DNA from: a virus
IMG/VR virus record: IMGVR_UViG_3300042923_000423
Coordinates: 1 to 44,428 of that record
DNA: 44,428 nt
Reading direction: 5' to 3' (one strand)
The notes below the pieces were generated by a model. That model made no database searches. It had not been told where the DNA came from and saw only the letters and a program-made list of their open reading frames with translations. Of this stretch, positions 8,384-17,420 are shown in pieces (position 1 is the stretch's first letter; each line of letters opens with the position of its first letter). Position numbers and translations under genes: made by a program.

Positions 8384-9385
8384 ATGAGTGAACCAATCGC
8401 CAACCATAGCGACGAGTCACCGGAAGTTGAAATTCAACGCGACGCTGAAACGGAGGTGATTTACGAAACCTTCGGATTGCCGCGACAAGCAGCAGAAAAG
8501 AAAGACATCCAATTCCCTATGATGGACGAACCGGTACAAACAGACGAGGAACAAACTCTCACCACGGAGGAAGATTCCAAGACGGATGATGCCGGATCGA
8601 AACGCACGTTCAAAGTTAAGTATCTCGGAGAAGACAAAGACGTCGACGAAGACGAAGCCCCTACGTGGATCCAAAAGGGAATGAATCACGACCGACTGCA
8701 AGAAAAACTCACTGAGCAGCAAAAGGCGCTTGACGAGGTTGCCAAGATGCAGGGTTACAAGGACCATGCAGACCTCATTGCGAACCTTCCGAAATTGCGC
8801 GAACAGCAGGAGCAAAAAGAGAAGGAACGCTTGCAGAAACAAGCAGATGACTTCGACGCGCTGAAACAACAAGTTGTTCAAGAACTCATTGACTATGGTG
8901 TAGACGAGCAGAAAGCCAAGGAGTATGCCGAGAACAACCCACTCGTTAAACACGCCAGAACGGCCTTGCAGGACTTGGAGAGCAAGCAGCAACAAAGCAA
9001 GGCAGAAGCCGAGGCCGCGCAAATTCAGCAAAAATGGGCGGAATTGTTCAGGGAGTACCCGGATTTGCTGGAGTCCGCAAAAGGCGAAGAAACTCCCGCA
9101 TGGCTTACACCTGATATGGATCGTCGCATAAAGTCAGGTTACGACCCCATCGACGCCTATCGGTTAGCACATTCTGATAAGCTTCAGGCCCAATCCAAGA
9201 AAGCAGCAGAACAGAAGATCATCAAGGAACAGCACCTTGGTTTGCGAGGTCATATCAACGAACAAACGGCTACTCCACCCAATGAAGAATCGCTAACTCC
9301 CACACAAATGACACTTGCGGAGGAATTTGGCGTTGACATGAAGGGAGTTCAGCGGCAAAAACAACTACTTAAAAGCAGGAGGTAA
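8384..9385 (+). CDS. scaffold protein (head assembly)
   Basis: 333 residues, acidic N-terminus and long helical coiled-coil middle (about 90-230; Gln, Lys, Glu-rich) with a basic C-terminal tail (QRQKQLLKSRR). That composition and the place between portal and coat are typical of phage scaffolding proteins, which guide coat assembly and leave the head. The ATG at 8384 has AGGAGTG upstream; a GTG three codons earlier lies inside that ribosome site. Confidence 0.75.
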   Translation: MSEPIANHSDESPEVEIQRDAETEVIYETFGLPRQAAEKKDIQFPMMDEPVQTDEEQTLTTEEDSKTDDAGSKRTFKVKYLGEDKDVDEDEAPTWIQKGMNHDRLQEKLTEQQKALDEVAKMQGYKDHADLIANLPKLREQQEQKEKERLQKQADDFDALKQQVVQELIDYGVDEQKAKEYAENNPLVKHARTALQDLESKQQQSKAEAEAAQIQQKWAELFREYPDLLESAKGEETPAWLTPDMDRRIKSGYDPIDAYRLAHSDKLQAQSKKAAEQKIIKEQHLGLRGHINEQTATPPNEESLTPTQMTLAEEFGVDMKGVQRQKQLLKSRR

Positions 9386-9391
9386 AAACAT

Positions 9392-9820
9392 ATGGCATTC
9401 GTTTGGCATCAAAATAGCGATTCGAGACAGCCGAAGGTGATTAGCAATATCCCTTTCACGGCTTCGACTACCTTCACATATGGTCAGGCTCTGATTGTCT
9501 CCAGTTCGACCGGTAAATGGGTTACAGCTGCAGCAGGTGGGCCGATCGGGGGCGTCTACAACGGCCCTACGGTGACGACTCCGGCCAGTCCGGACCAATA
9601 CCCGGACATTATCGAGGCTCGTCCAGGTGACGAATTCATTGCGGATTACGTAGGTACACCGGATGCAACGTTCCTTCCCGGTCAAGCAGCAGCGGACATT
9701 TCGTCCGGTGGTTTGACGCTGAATGCTGCCGATGTAACGGGCGGTCCTTGCACCATTCTTTCGATCAATACTGCAAAAGCGCAGGCGGTAGTACGTGTCA
9801 AAAACCGCCAGTTCAGCTAA
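9392..9820 (+). CDS. probable head decoration protein
   Basis: 142 residues, mostly beta, rich in Gly, Thr, Ala and Ser, with no charged helices. It lies between scaffold and coat genes, where many phages encode a small capsid-stabilising protein. Ribosome site AGGAGG 8 bases from the ATG. Assignment rests on position and composition, not on a catalytic motif. Confidence 0.55.
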   Translation: MAFVWHQNSDSRQPKVISNIPFTASTTFTYGQALIVSSSTGKWVTAAAGGPIGGVYNGPTVTTPASPDQYPDIIEARPGDEFIADYVGTPDATFLPGQAAADISSGGLTLNAADVTGGPCTILSINTAKAQAVVRVKNRQFS

Positions 9821-9836
9821 GGGAGGCGATTAGATC

Positions 9837-10829
9837 ATGACCATTATGACAGGTACGTTTAAATCGATGAAGGAAGTCAACACGATCTATGAACCGATCG
9901 TGCGCGAAGTATATACGCAAACGGTAAGCCAGCAAATCGACTACATTCCGTTGCTTTGCGACGTGGGCAAGACATCGAAAGAACGCGAGCATTATGAGGG
10001 CGTAGGAGCCCGTGGAATGATGAAAAAATGGACGGATACCGGCCGTTCGGTGTATTACGAAGATCGTGAAAAGCTGTTCCCGACTCAGATTCCACAGGTG
10101 AAATACTCGACCGGTACGCAGATTGACCGCGATTGGTTCGACTTCAACAAGCATCAGGAGATCAAGGATGAAGTGACGAACCTTGCGGACTCGGTTTACA
10201 ATACCCGGCAGCTTCAGATCGTGGAGCCGTTCAAGAACGCGTTTTCCACTACCGGAACGGATTATGAAGGGACAACGATCACCGGAGGAACGGCGATTCC
10301 TGACGGCAAAGCCTTGTGTGCTACAGACCATCCTTACAGCCCGACGAACTCGTCCCAAACGAACAGCAACAAAATTTCGTTGTCGCTGGACTATGACTCG
10401 TGGCATGAAGTACAGGTTATGGGTCAAAACTTCTCTGATTCCAAGGGCAACAAAATGCCGGTTATGTTCGACCTGTTGATGGTTTCGCCGCGCCTCATGT
10501 CCGTCGCCTACCAATTGGCCGGCATGAACGCGAAAAAAGCCGACAATGCGCAAGCGCTGTATGTACCTGAACAGGCTAACTTCTCGCTGAACATTTATCG
10601 CGGGACGTTCGATGTCATCGTCAATCCGTACCTGCCCAACGCTTACAACTGGTTTGCGATCAACAAAAGCCGCATGCGCCGTTACCACAAATGGAACGAA
10701 TTCCGTAAGCCGGACTTCAAAAACGAAACGGACTTCGACTCCGAGGTATTCAAATACGCCGTTATCGGTCTGTGGGGACACGGCATTATCGATTGGTCGT
10801 GGATCATCGGCAGCGATGCTTCGAGCTAA
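9837..10829 (+). CDS. major capsid protein
   Basis: 330 residues. The gene follows scaffold and decoration genes. The product has the HK97-fold-like pattern of coat proteins: an N-terminal arm, TLDYDSW-type spine region, and a C-terminal stretch with LYVPEQANFSLNIYRGTFDV and VNPYLPNAYNWFAINKSRM. It resembles Mu-type major head subunits more than HK97 gp5, and no protease gene is present. GGGAGG lies 12 bases before the ATG; a second ATG at 9846 is possible. Confidence 0.85.
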   Translation: MTIMTGTFKSMKEVNTIYEPIVREVYTQTVSQQIDYIPLLCDVGKTSKEREHYEGVGARGMMKKWTDTGRSVYYEDREKLFPTQIPQVKYSTGTQIDRDWFDFNKHQEIKDEVTNLADSVYNTRQLQIVEPFKNAFSTTGTDYEGTTITGGTAIPDGKALCATDHPYSPTNSSQTNSNKISLSLDYDSWHEVQVMGQNFSDSKGNKMPVMFDLLMVSPRLMSVAYQLAGMNAKKADNAQALYVPEQANFSLNIYRGTFDVIVNPYLPNAYNWFAINKSRMRRYHKWNEFRKPDFKNETDFDSEVFKYAVIGLWGHGIIDWSWIIGSDASS

Positions 10830-10841
10830 GGAGGCGACGAC

Positions 10842-11189
10842 ATGGGTGGCGTGAATTTCAGCAACAATGCTGGAACAGGGTTTGTACGGGCTGATGGTTT
10901 TCAAACGAGCGATGGCGTTACCACGCCTAAAGTGGCTATCAACACAACGTTAACCATTGATCCCCCCTCCCTGACTACAGGGGCTTTTGCAGAATCTGAC
11001 TTCGCTCTGTCAGGTGTGGCGTTAGGGGATTCAATCGAATTGTACCCACCGTACGATATGCAAGGCATCATGTACCAAGCATCCGTACAGGCAGCAAACA
11101 ACATCACCGTGGCGTTTTCAAGCTGTAACACTGGAACGGTTGATCTTGCTTCCGGCTCATGGGGCGTTGTTGTGAAACGGAGGGCATGA
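10842..11189 (+). CDS. beta-rich head or neck accessory protein
   Basis: 115 residues. The C-terminal 60 residues (SGVALGDSIELYPP, GIMYQASVQAANNITVAFSS) match a small beta domain often found in phage decoration proteins and fibre tips. Ribosome site GGAGG. It directly follows the coat gene. Exact role unknown. Confidence 0.55.
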   Translation: MGGVNFSNNAGTGFVRADGFQTSDGVTTPKVAINTTLTIDPPSLTTGAFAESDFALSGVALGDSIELYPPYDMQGIMYQASVQAANNITVAFSSCNTGTVDLASGSWGVVVKRRA

Positions 11190-11190
11190 T

Positions 11191-11382
11191 ATGTCGGATA
11201 ACGTTTGGAAGGTAGGGACCCGAAACGGTGAGGTAAAGGTGGTCTCTAGCCGCCCTAAACTCGCTCATCGCCCCCCGTTCGACATCAACGACAAGATGCC
11301 GAAGAACCAAGTACCCTTTGCATCCGGATGGAATGAAATGCGCGAAAGACTCATATTACTGGGCGAAATGGAATCAAAGTAA
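11191..11382 (+). CDS. small phage protein, unknown
   Basis: 63 residues, basic, no known motif. It starts one base after the previous stop; the upstream ribosome site ACGGAGGG lies inside the previous gene. A terminator follows directly, so it probably ends the head operon. Confidence 0.5.
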   Translation: MSDNVWKVGTRNGEVKVVSSRPKLAHRPPFDINDKMPKNQVPFASGWNEMRERLILLGEMESK

Positions 11383-11411
11383 GAGGGGCCGAGTGCTCCT
11401 CTTTTCTTTTT
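11381..11411 (+). terminator. Rho-independent terminator after the head genes
   Basis: AAGAGGGG and CTCCTCTT make an 8-bp stem (one G-U pair) with a 7-base loop, followed by TTCTTTTT. It is the strongest terminator in the structural block and may set head proteins apart from tail proteins. Confidence 0.75.
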
Positions 11412-11423
11412 GTAGGAGGGACT

Positions 11424-11606
11424 ATGAGTCAATTGGAATACGACATGTTGAAACGATTGGTAAAGGCGCAAGAGCGCACAAACGAACTGCTAGTAGAGAT
11501 TAAGGAGGCTGTTACAAATGGGCGGACAACTACCCGGAAGAGTGATGTTCCCGAAGGCGAAGGAACCATTCGACGGAAGCGCGGACCAAACCGTAACGTT
11601 CAATGA
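11424..11606 (+). CDS. short coiled-coil protein
   Basis: 60 residues. Residues 2-31 form a helix (YDMLKRLVKAQERTNELLVE) and the tail is basic. Ribosome site GTAGGAGGG. The next gene starts inside it in another frame with its own strong ribosome site, so both may be translated. No known family. Confidence 0.5.
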   Translation: MSQLEYDMLKRLVKAQERTNELLVEIKEAVTNGRTTTRKSDVPEGEGTIRRKRGPNRNVQ

Positions 11607-11778
11607 TCGGATGTACGGATTATACATTTCGAATGACGGTGCGAGTGATATAACGATAACGGTCAACAGTGAGACGTTCACGGTCAAGGCAGGAAAGGAA
11701 TTCCGTGAGTACTTCGATCCGTTCATCACGTTCGATATAACGGCTGCTGTTGAATATCACGGCTACGGATTAGGTTAA
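11518..11778 (+). CDS. small beta-rich structural protein
   Basis: 86 residues of predicted beta strands (TVTFNDRMYGLYISNDG, TITVNSETFTVKAG). The ATG has TAAGGAGG upstream. It overlaps the preceding gene by 89 bases. Composition suggests a decoration or neck component; this is an inference from position. Confidence 0.55.
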   Translation: MGGQLPGRVMFPKAKEPFDGSADQTVTFNDRMYGLYISNDGASDITITVNSETFTVKAGKEFREYFDPFITFDITAAVEYHGYGLG

Positions 11779-11790
11779 GGGGGATGCAAG

Positions 11791-12336
11791 ATGCTGCTAT
11801 CCGAGGTGGTCAATAAAATAACTGAAAAATGGCCGGCAGGCGTGAACTTAAGCATTCCATCCGTAATTAGCGATGTAAGTGAACTAAGACGACGATTAAT
11901 CCGAAATTACTGCACCGATATTGATACATCGACCACCGATTTACTCGAAGATACTCCAGAATATCCACTACCATGCGCGCAAAGCGACATTAAAGAAGTT
12001 GTTGTGAACGGGTGTCCATACGTAAGAGGTTCGCTCGGTTCATCCGTTCCTTGTCAATACTATTACATCCTCGATAATACCATCGGGATCTATCCAACAC
12101 CGACAACCACGGTGACGGAAGGCCTGATGATTTTCCATACAAAATCAACGAAGGAATTAACACAAGGCGATTGGAACGTCGACGCAGGATTAGATAAAGA
12201 TCACGATATGCTCTTGGTATACGGAGTGTTGAAAGAAATAGATCCGAAATACAAGGTTCAGTACGACGAATTGTTCAGTAGTTTTTGGTCCGCAAACCTA
12301 ACTCCTGACAATAGCGTTATTCGTGGGAGGTGGTAA
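11791..12336 (+). CDS. head-tail adaptor-like protein 1
   Basis: 181 residues. The pattern YPLPCAQSDIKEVVVNGCPY, YYILDNTIGIYPTPTTTVTE and HDMLLVYGVLKEIDPKY is that of gp6/gp11-type adaptor proteins, which bind the portal and link it to the tail. The protein at 14563 shows the same pattern, so the phage has two such genes flanking the tailspike. Ribosome site AGGGGGATG. Confidence 0.6.
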   Translation: MLLSEVVNKITEKWPAGVNLSIPSVISDVSELRRRLIRNYCTDIDTSTTDLLEDTPEYPLPCAQSDIKEVVVNGCPYVRGSLGSSVPCQYYYILDNTIGIYPTPTTTVTEGLMIFHTKSTKELTQGDWNVDAGLDKDHDMLLVYGVLKEIDPKYKVQYDELFSSFWSANLTPDNSVIRGRW

Positions 12337-12338
12337 TT

Positions 12339-14075
12339 GTGTGGTCAACACCGGGCATTGCAAGTCAAGCAAAAGTAACTTATTTAGATTATAAAAAGAT
12401 AAAAGAATTCGATGGAGTCGGGTACTTCCTTGAAAACTACGTGGTTGATGGAGCATTCGTTACAAAAAATGTTTACAAGAGCGACTACATTGACATTACA
12501 GAAGCGCAAGTTAACCTTAAAGGTCAATTTACCGTTCGCGCAGCCACATCTTTACGAACGAGTGCGAAAAATGCCACTTACTACCTTGATTTTAAAGACG
12601 GTGACTTCACATTCGCAACGTCGCATCCATCCGGAACGGTTAACGTTGATTACCTCCAGATTGCGACGGTTACCACAGATTCGAACGGGACAGTATCAAC
12701 AATAACGGATAATGTTGGAGACCGCGGGGGGTTTAGACTCAAGCCAGGGTATGAGTTCCCAGAAATTGCTGAACTTCAGGCAGATAATGCGTCACGGGCA
12801 ATTAATGTTATGTATCCACCGAATGGATTGACGGCATTAGTAGCCGATGATTCAACAGACAATGCAACGGCTATCCAAGCAATGATTGATTACCTCGTAA
12901 CGCTTAAAGGTGGAAAACTCTTCTTTCCGGTGGGTAATTTTAAGTTTGGAACTACATTAACCTGGCCCAAGTCGTGGCCGATTGAACTCGAAGGCGCTGG
13001 CATCGACGCCACAGTCCTCCATTACTCAGGAACGGATGATGCATTCAATATTGTCGGCATTTCGGGAACGATGGTCGTCAAAAGTGGCATCACAAATATG
13101 CGTATTACCGGGAATGCCAGTGCATTGAATGGGATTGACTTGCAATATGCATATTCATTCTATATGCGAAATGTATCGATCGATACATTTACGAATGGAA
13201 TACGAACGCAAAATAGTTGGAAAATATTATTTGATTTCGTGACGGTTACTCAGTGTACAGCACAGGGGATTATACTTTCTGACGATTCCAATAATGTGAC
13301 ATTGATTGGTTGTGAGTTTTTTAATGTCGGCAACGCCGGGGTATTTGTCAATGGCGGAAGGTCGGTTAACGTAATAAGCTGCACATTAGAAAGCAACAAG
13401 TATGGAGCATATGTTACTAGCGATGCAAATGGTACATCGCACAGCATCGAGTTCTACGATTGCTACATCGAAGGGAATACCACAAATGACATTATTGTGA
13501 CGAAAGCAGATGGCGTGGCTCCGACAGCGATAAATATAAGAGATTGTTATTTTGTATGCATGTCTGGAGGAGCATCACTATCAGTACGATTGGAGCACGC
13601 TATTTCTGTGACTGTCGATGGTTGTTATTTTAGCGATGGGACGTCTTCGTATTTACATTCCCTGTACAACTCTGACGGAGCAACCCTAACTAACATTAAG
13701 TTTGGGTTTAATCAAGATTCCAGCGATAACGGAGTATACCAAGGAACAGGTACATCGTATTACAACGAGGCTCGACAACATGTAAAAGCTTGGGGGAGAT
13801 TTACGGTAGCAGGTGGCGATATTGCCACGATTAATGCCTTTGGGGTGCAGAGTATCGCTTATATAGAAGCCGGGACCTACGAGGTTACGTTAAAAGAGGC
13901 AATGGTTGGAACCGACTCATGCATTTTAGTAACGGCGGAAAACAGAGCAAATTACAACTTAATGTTAGCGTCTGCAGGTCAGCCTACCTCGACAACTGTA
14001 TTCCGTATTTATACAGGTACATCGTCATCCACCCTAGCCGACGCCAGGACAGTTAGTTTTAACGTGACGAGTTAG
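12339..14075 (+). CDS. tailspike / parallel beta-helix receptor-binding protein
   Basis: 578 residues. The head-binding N-terminal part (about 1-150) is followed by a pectate-lyase-like beta-helix: DNATAIQAMIDYLVTLKGGK LFFP is the classical entry motif, then repeated NVSIDTF, NVTLIGCEFFN, SVNVISCTLESN and NIRDCYF rungs to about 470, and a C-terminal beta domain. Such spikes bind and often cleave host surface polysaccharide. GTG at 12339 has GGGAGG 8 bases upstream; an upstream GTG at 12330 overlaps that site. AT-rich wording compared with neighbours suggests exchange. Confidence 0.8.
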   Translation: MWSTPGIASQAKVTYLDYKKIKEFDGVGYFLENYVVDGAFVTKNVYKSDYIDITEAQVNLKGQFTVRAATSLRTSAKNATYYLDFKDGDFTFATSHPSGTVNVDYLQIATVTTDSNGTVSTITDNVGDRGGFRLKPGYEFPEIAELQADNASRAINVMYPPNGLTALVADDSTDNATAIQAMIDYLVTLKGGKLFFPVGNFKFGTTLTWPKSWPIELEGAGIDATVLHYSGTDDAFNIVGISGTMVVKSGITNMRITGNASALNGIDLQYAYSFYMRNVSIDTFTNGIRTQNSWKILFDFVTVTQCTAQGIILSDDSNNVTLIGCEFFNVGNAGVFVNGGRSVNVISCTLESNKYGAYVTSDANGTSHSIEFYDCYIEGNTTNDIIVTKADGVAPTAINIRDCYFVCMSGGASLSVRLEHAISVTVDGCYFSDGTSSYLHSLYNSDGATLTNIKFGFNQDSSDNGVYQGTGTSYYNEARQHVKAWGRFTVAGGDIATINAFGVQSIAYIEAGTYEVTLKEAMVGTDSCILVTAENRANYNLMLASAGQPTSTTVFRIYTGTSSSTLADARTVSFNVTS

Positions 14076-14093
14076 CCGATAAGGAGGCGCTTT

Positions 14094-14363
14094 ATGGCAG
14101 TTTCGATAAACTATAGCAAGGAGATTCACGGTAAGCCCATCACCTTTGAGAACTGTTATGTAAAGGTCGTAAGTGCTTTTACCACGAAAGAATATTGTGT
14201 TGCACACGTCATTGTTTATATTGATTCGCAAAAATCAGACGCGGTAAGCGAATTGCGGTATCAATTTCCTCCAAATATGAATGATGGATCGGCAAACAAT
14301 ATTAAGCAAGCCTATCTGCACATAAAAACACTGCCCGAATTCGAAGGGGCGATTGATTGCTAA
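14094..14363 (+). CDS. small protein after the tailspike, unknown
   Basis: 89 residues, mixed alpha/beta, with no known motif. Ribosome site AAGGAGG. It could be a tailspike chaperone or fibre accessory by position only. Confidence 0.5.
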   Translation: MAVSINYSKEIHGKPITFENCYVKVVSAFTTKEYCVAHVIVYIDSQKSDAVSELRYQFPPNMNDGSANNIKQAYLHIKTLPEFEGAIDC

Positions 14364-14408
14364 TAGACCATACTGCAAGTAATGACGTCGTAAACGAATG
14401 AGGGAATC

Positions 14409-14546
14409 ATGCTTACTTTATACCATATGATCGCCTATGGGTATCACTCGCTCATGAGGCGATTTCATAAACGTAAGGGAAAATGGCAAACAGCGGGTTT
14501 TGAGCACCACCATCAACAAATGAAGCATCACCGTAGTTATTTCTAA
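14409..14546 (+). CDS. histidine-rich microprotein
   Basis: 45 residues with nine His, including EHHHQQMKHH. GAGGG lies 4 bases before the ATG, which is close. The N-terminus MLTLYHMIAYGYHSLM is hydrophobic. The gene lies in a 200-base gap between two structural genes and has no known family. Confidence 0.4.
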   Translation: MLTLYHMIAYGYHSLMRRFHKRKGKWQTAGFEHHHQQMKHHRSYF

Positions 14547-14562
14547 GTTATGAGGTGATAGA

Positions 14563-15117
14563 GTGGCCTTAACTCTTCAACAGATCATGGATGAAGCCGA
14601 CGAGATTGTACCAAACGAATACGGAACACCGATGAAAACGTCCTGGTTGAACGACATTAATCAGGATTTTTTTAATGTCGTGAAAATACCGAAGATTGCA
14701 AAGTTTACGACGACAACCTCGGCTACCTACACACTTTCAAGCGACGTTAGAGAGAAGAATATCGATCTCGTAAACGTGGGTTTGCTTCGATATAAGAGTT
14801 TCGCACGTGATGATGTTCCACCCTTGCACAACGGCTACTATTTCGATGACAGTACGTATGTAATAACCTTATCCCCTCCACCTTATATGGCGGGTCTAGA
14901 ATCGATTGTACGCTTTCGTAGGAGGGCAACAAGTACATTCTTATCATCAAACCTAGCCGCGTCTCCTGACGCACCAGAGGAGTACCATTGGACGTATGTC
15001 CCGGCTCTGTGCGAATACATCTGCTTGGCGATGGACGATCCCAAGGCGGCTAGCTTCAACGCACAGAAAACGGCCGCTTGGAATAGCGCTGCAGCAGACT
15101 ATCGGGGTGGGCCATGA
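14563..15117 (+). CDS. head-tail adaptor-like protein 2
   Basis: 184 residues. YTLSSDVREKNIDLVNVGLL, YYFDDSTYVITLSPPPYMAG, RFRRRATSTF and YVPALCEYICLAMDDPKAAS follow the adaptor pattern of P22 gp4 and T7 gp11 relatives. GTG start with GAGGTGAT upstream. It overlaps the gp10-like gene by four bases, matching the gp4-gp10 order of P22. I take this as the true tail adaptor, with the 11791 product its relative. Confidence 0.6.
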   Translation: MALTLQQIMDEADEIVPNEYGTPMKTSWLNDINQDFFNVVKIPKIAKFTTTTSATYTLSSDVREKNIDLVNVGLLRYKSFARDDVPPLHNGYYFDDSTYVITLSPPPYMAGLESIVRFRRRATSTFLSSNLAASPDAPEEYHWTYVPALCEYICLAMDDPKAASFNAQKTAAWNSAAADYRGGP

Positions 15118-16532
15118 AGCCTTTGATTCAGCGTGAGCCGGTCAAATATCAATCGGTTACCGGTATGATGGAACCCACTGTGATTCGCGAGTTTCGAGGG
15201 GTAAATACCTTCGACCCCTTTTCGATCGCTGATGGGTTCTTTACCGATATGTCCAACATGACCACGGACGATTATCCGGCAGTATCTGTAAGGCCGGGGT
15301 ATTCGGTTATTGGCACTACAGGAACGAAAGTTCTCGGCCTTGGCAGCTACAAGGACCAGAAGATCGTTGCTGTCTTTAATGACGGTTCGATGAAAAGTTG
15401 GGACGGTTCGACCTGGACGACATTGAAAACCGGACTTAGCACTAGCGCTATGTTTAGTTTCGCGGCTTTCGAGGGGAATCTGACAGGCGTAAATCTGATT
15501 GGGGCCAATGGGGTAGATGGGTTGCATAGATATGACGGTTCCACGGTGCAAACGTTCGGTGACGCTCCAGCGGATATTAACTACATCACGAGTTTTTCCA
15601 ATAGGCTGTGGGGTGGATCCGGTAAGGAATTACGGGCCAGCTCGCTCGACAAGCCTGATAAATGGAATGAGTTCGATATCAATACCTACGGCGACGAAGC
15701 CAGCTACGCGAAGGATATAGAGAGTACGCGTGGCGAAAATATCAACTTCCTCTCCGGTGAGTTGACCAAACTTGTCATCGGCATGCCAAATAGCCGGAAA
15801 GAGTTGTACGGGAATTTGCCCTCTGACTTCAACGATCGGCTTATCTCTGATAACTCCGGTTTCGCTAACAACAATAGCGCAGTAACAAAAGACGGCGTTA
15901 TACGGTCCATGCACAATACGGGGATATACGAATACGTGAGCGGTGGAATGAGTCCGAATAACTCGTTCTCCGAAATCGTAGAAAGGTACACCCAAACGAT
16001 AACGTCGAACGCTGCAGCCGGGTTCGATGGTGTTAAGCAGTACTTCTCAACGGATTACGGCGATATGCTCGTATACGATCCTCGTTCCGGCGTTCAAGCA
16101 TGGAGTGTATGGAATGATATCCAGGCAACGTGCTTCCTGAAATTCCAGAACGATCTATACATCGGAGATAATCTCGGCCGGGTGCTGAAACTCGGGGGAA
16201 CTTCAGACAATGGCACGGCAATCAACTGGTACGCCATCACGAAGCCATTCACGAACGGCTCGATCGCCCAGAAGCAACGATGGATCAAGTTATGGACCGT
16301 ATGGGAACTGGCAGTAGGTACGACCCTGAACGTATACCTTTCGAACACCGTTGATGGTAACGATTGGGAACTGGTCCATACCGTAACAGGCGCAGGATTG
16401 GGCATTCAGCGAGTCATTGTCCCGATCCAGAAATACGCCCTCGTCAATACCATCCGGGTGAAATTCGAGGGTACAGGATGGGCAAGGATGCATGAACATT
16501 CGCGGCAAGTGAGACAACTGCCGTTGTACTAG
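15114..16532 (+). CDS. gp10-like tail hub / packaged DNA stabilisation protein
   Basis: 472 residues, the length of P22 gp10. It is a repeated beta structure: FRGVNTFDPFSIADGFFTD, MTTDDYPAVSVRPGYS, then propeller-like blades (KVLGLGSYKDQKIVAVFNDG, ISFSNRLWGG-type, WYAITKPFTNGSIAQKQRW). This family closes the portal channel and holds the tailspikes. The position after the adaptor agrees. Confidence 0.72.
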   Translation: MKPLIQREPVKYQSVTGMMEPTVIREFRGVNTFDPFSIADGFFTDMSNMTTDDYPAVSVRPGYSVIGTTGTKVLGLGSYKDQKIVAVFNDGSMKSWDGSTWTTLKTGLSTSAMFSFAAFEGNLTGVNLIGANGVDGLHRYDGSTVQTFGDAPADINYITSFSNRLWGGSGKELRASSLDKPDKWNEFDINTYGDEASYAKDIESTRGENINFLSGELTKLVIGMPNSRKELYGNLPSDFNDRLISDNSGFANNNSAVTKDGVIRSMHNTGIYEYVSGGMSPNNSFSEIVERYTQTITSNAAAGFDGVKQYFSTDYGDMLVYDPRSGVQAWSVWNDIQATCFLKFQNDLYIGDNLGRVLKLGGTSDNGTAINWYAITKPFTNGSIAQKQRWIKLWTVWELAVGTTLNVYLSNTVDGNDWELVHTVTGAGLGIQRVIVPIQKYALVNTIRVKFEGTGWARMHEHSRQVRQLPLY

Positions 16533-16543
16533 GAGGTCTATCA

Positions 16544-17359
16544 ATGAGTACATGGAACAGTCCGCCGCAAGTACCTAACGTTCCAGCACCACCCCACAAC
16601 GCTGAGATTGACGCATACGTGCGCGCTCTATACGAATACATCAAGATGATGGCAAACGTATTGTCGGCCTTGAAAAACGATATGGAATTCTTTATCAATG
16701 GTAATTTGGACGTTTCTAATATCCGCGCAAACGGTATTGAAACCAAGAATCTTAAAGCCGGGTCTATCACAACAGAAAAGATTGATGCTGGAGCTGTTAC
16801 GGCCGATAAGATCACCGTTTCTGAGTTGTCGGCTATAAGCGCCGATCTTGGGCATATCACGGCTGGACTCGTTGAAGCGATTACGATGATCGCCTCTACG
16901 ATCACGGGTTCGTTGATTCAGACGGCCGTGGCAGGGTCGTATCCTAGGGTCGAATTATCGAGTACGGCAAACTTGTTGAAAGCAGAATACGACGCGGGCA
17001 GCTCCGTAGAGATACGGCCAGATGCTACAACAGGAAACCCGGGGTTGAGATTCGATAAAGGGTTGGTCGGGTCTACGATTGCGCCTTCAACCGTTAGCAC
17101 AGGTGGGCCGTTTGACGGAGTGCGATTTCTTAGTAATCCGGGACTTGCGAATATTGAGATCAACGCAGGAATAGATTTACTTCTAAACGCTTTTGGCTCT
17201 GTTTTATTAGATAGTTGGTCAAAACTCAAAAACAGTGGTTCCAGCCAGACACTTCAACAAGCCCTAGATGGTAAAAAGAACATTGGCGGATTTAGCGGAA
17301 CAATCCCCCCGGGGTCAACTATTTTTGTAAGCAACGGTGAGATAACCGGGTATATTTAA
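16544..17359 (+). CDS. tail fibre-like protein
   Basis: 271 residues. The Pro-rich N-terminus (PPQVPNVPAPPHNAEIDAYV) and helix precede a fibre motif seen in many Gram-positive phages: NIRANGIETKNLKAGSITTE, KIDAGAVTADKITVSEL. The rest is Gly/Ser/Thr-rich beta. A distal fibre or receptor-binding role is likely. It is the last structural gene before the accessory island. Confidence 0.65.
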   Translation: MSTWNSPPQVPNVPAPPHNAEIDAYVRALYEYIKMMANVLSALKNDMEFFINGNLDVSNIRANGIETKNLKAGSITTEKIDAGAVTADKITVSELSAISADLGHITAGLVEAITMIASTITGSLIQTAVAGSYPRVELSSTANLLKAEYDAGSSVEIRPDATTGNPGLRFDKGLVGSTIAPSTVSTGGPFDGVRFLSNPGLANIEINAGIDLLLNAFGSVLLDSWSKLKNSGSSQTLQQALDGKKNIGGFSGTIPPGSTIFVSNGEITGYI

Positions 17360-17380
17360 GATCACACACTATTCGGTGTA

Positions 17381-17389
17381 TGGTATAAT
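17381..17389 (+). promoter_or_regulatory. extended -10 promoter of the stalk-domain gene
   Basis: TGGTATAAT is a TGn-TATAAT element with a poor -35, placed 32 bases before the ATG. It gives the following gene its own transcription, as expected for a moron expressed in the lysogen. Confidence 0.6.
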
Positions 17390-17420
17390 TTACCGTAAAA
17401 ACCGAAAGGGTGTGATAATT

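Noticed and set aside
9813-10904. 363-codon minus-strand open frame opposite the coat gene
   Set aside because: It is the mirror of the major capsid gene, has no ribosome site and shows repetitive shadow composition. The same applies to 6596-7372 and 37197-37862 on minus.
11381-11411. GGGGCCGAG as another copy of the repeated element
   Set aside because: It lacks the CGACCGAA/TTCGGTCG half and is part of a terminator.
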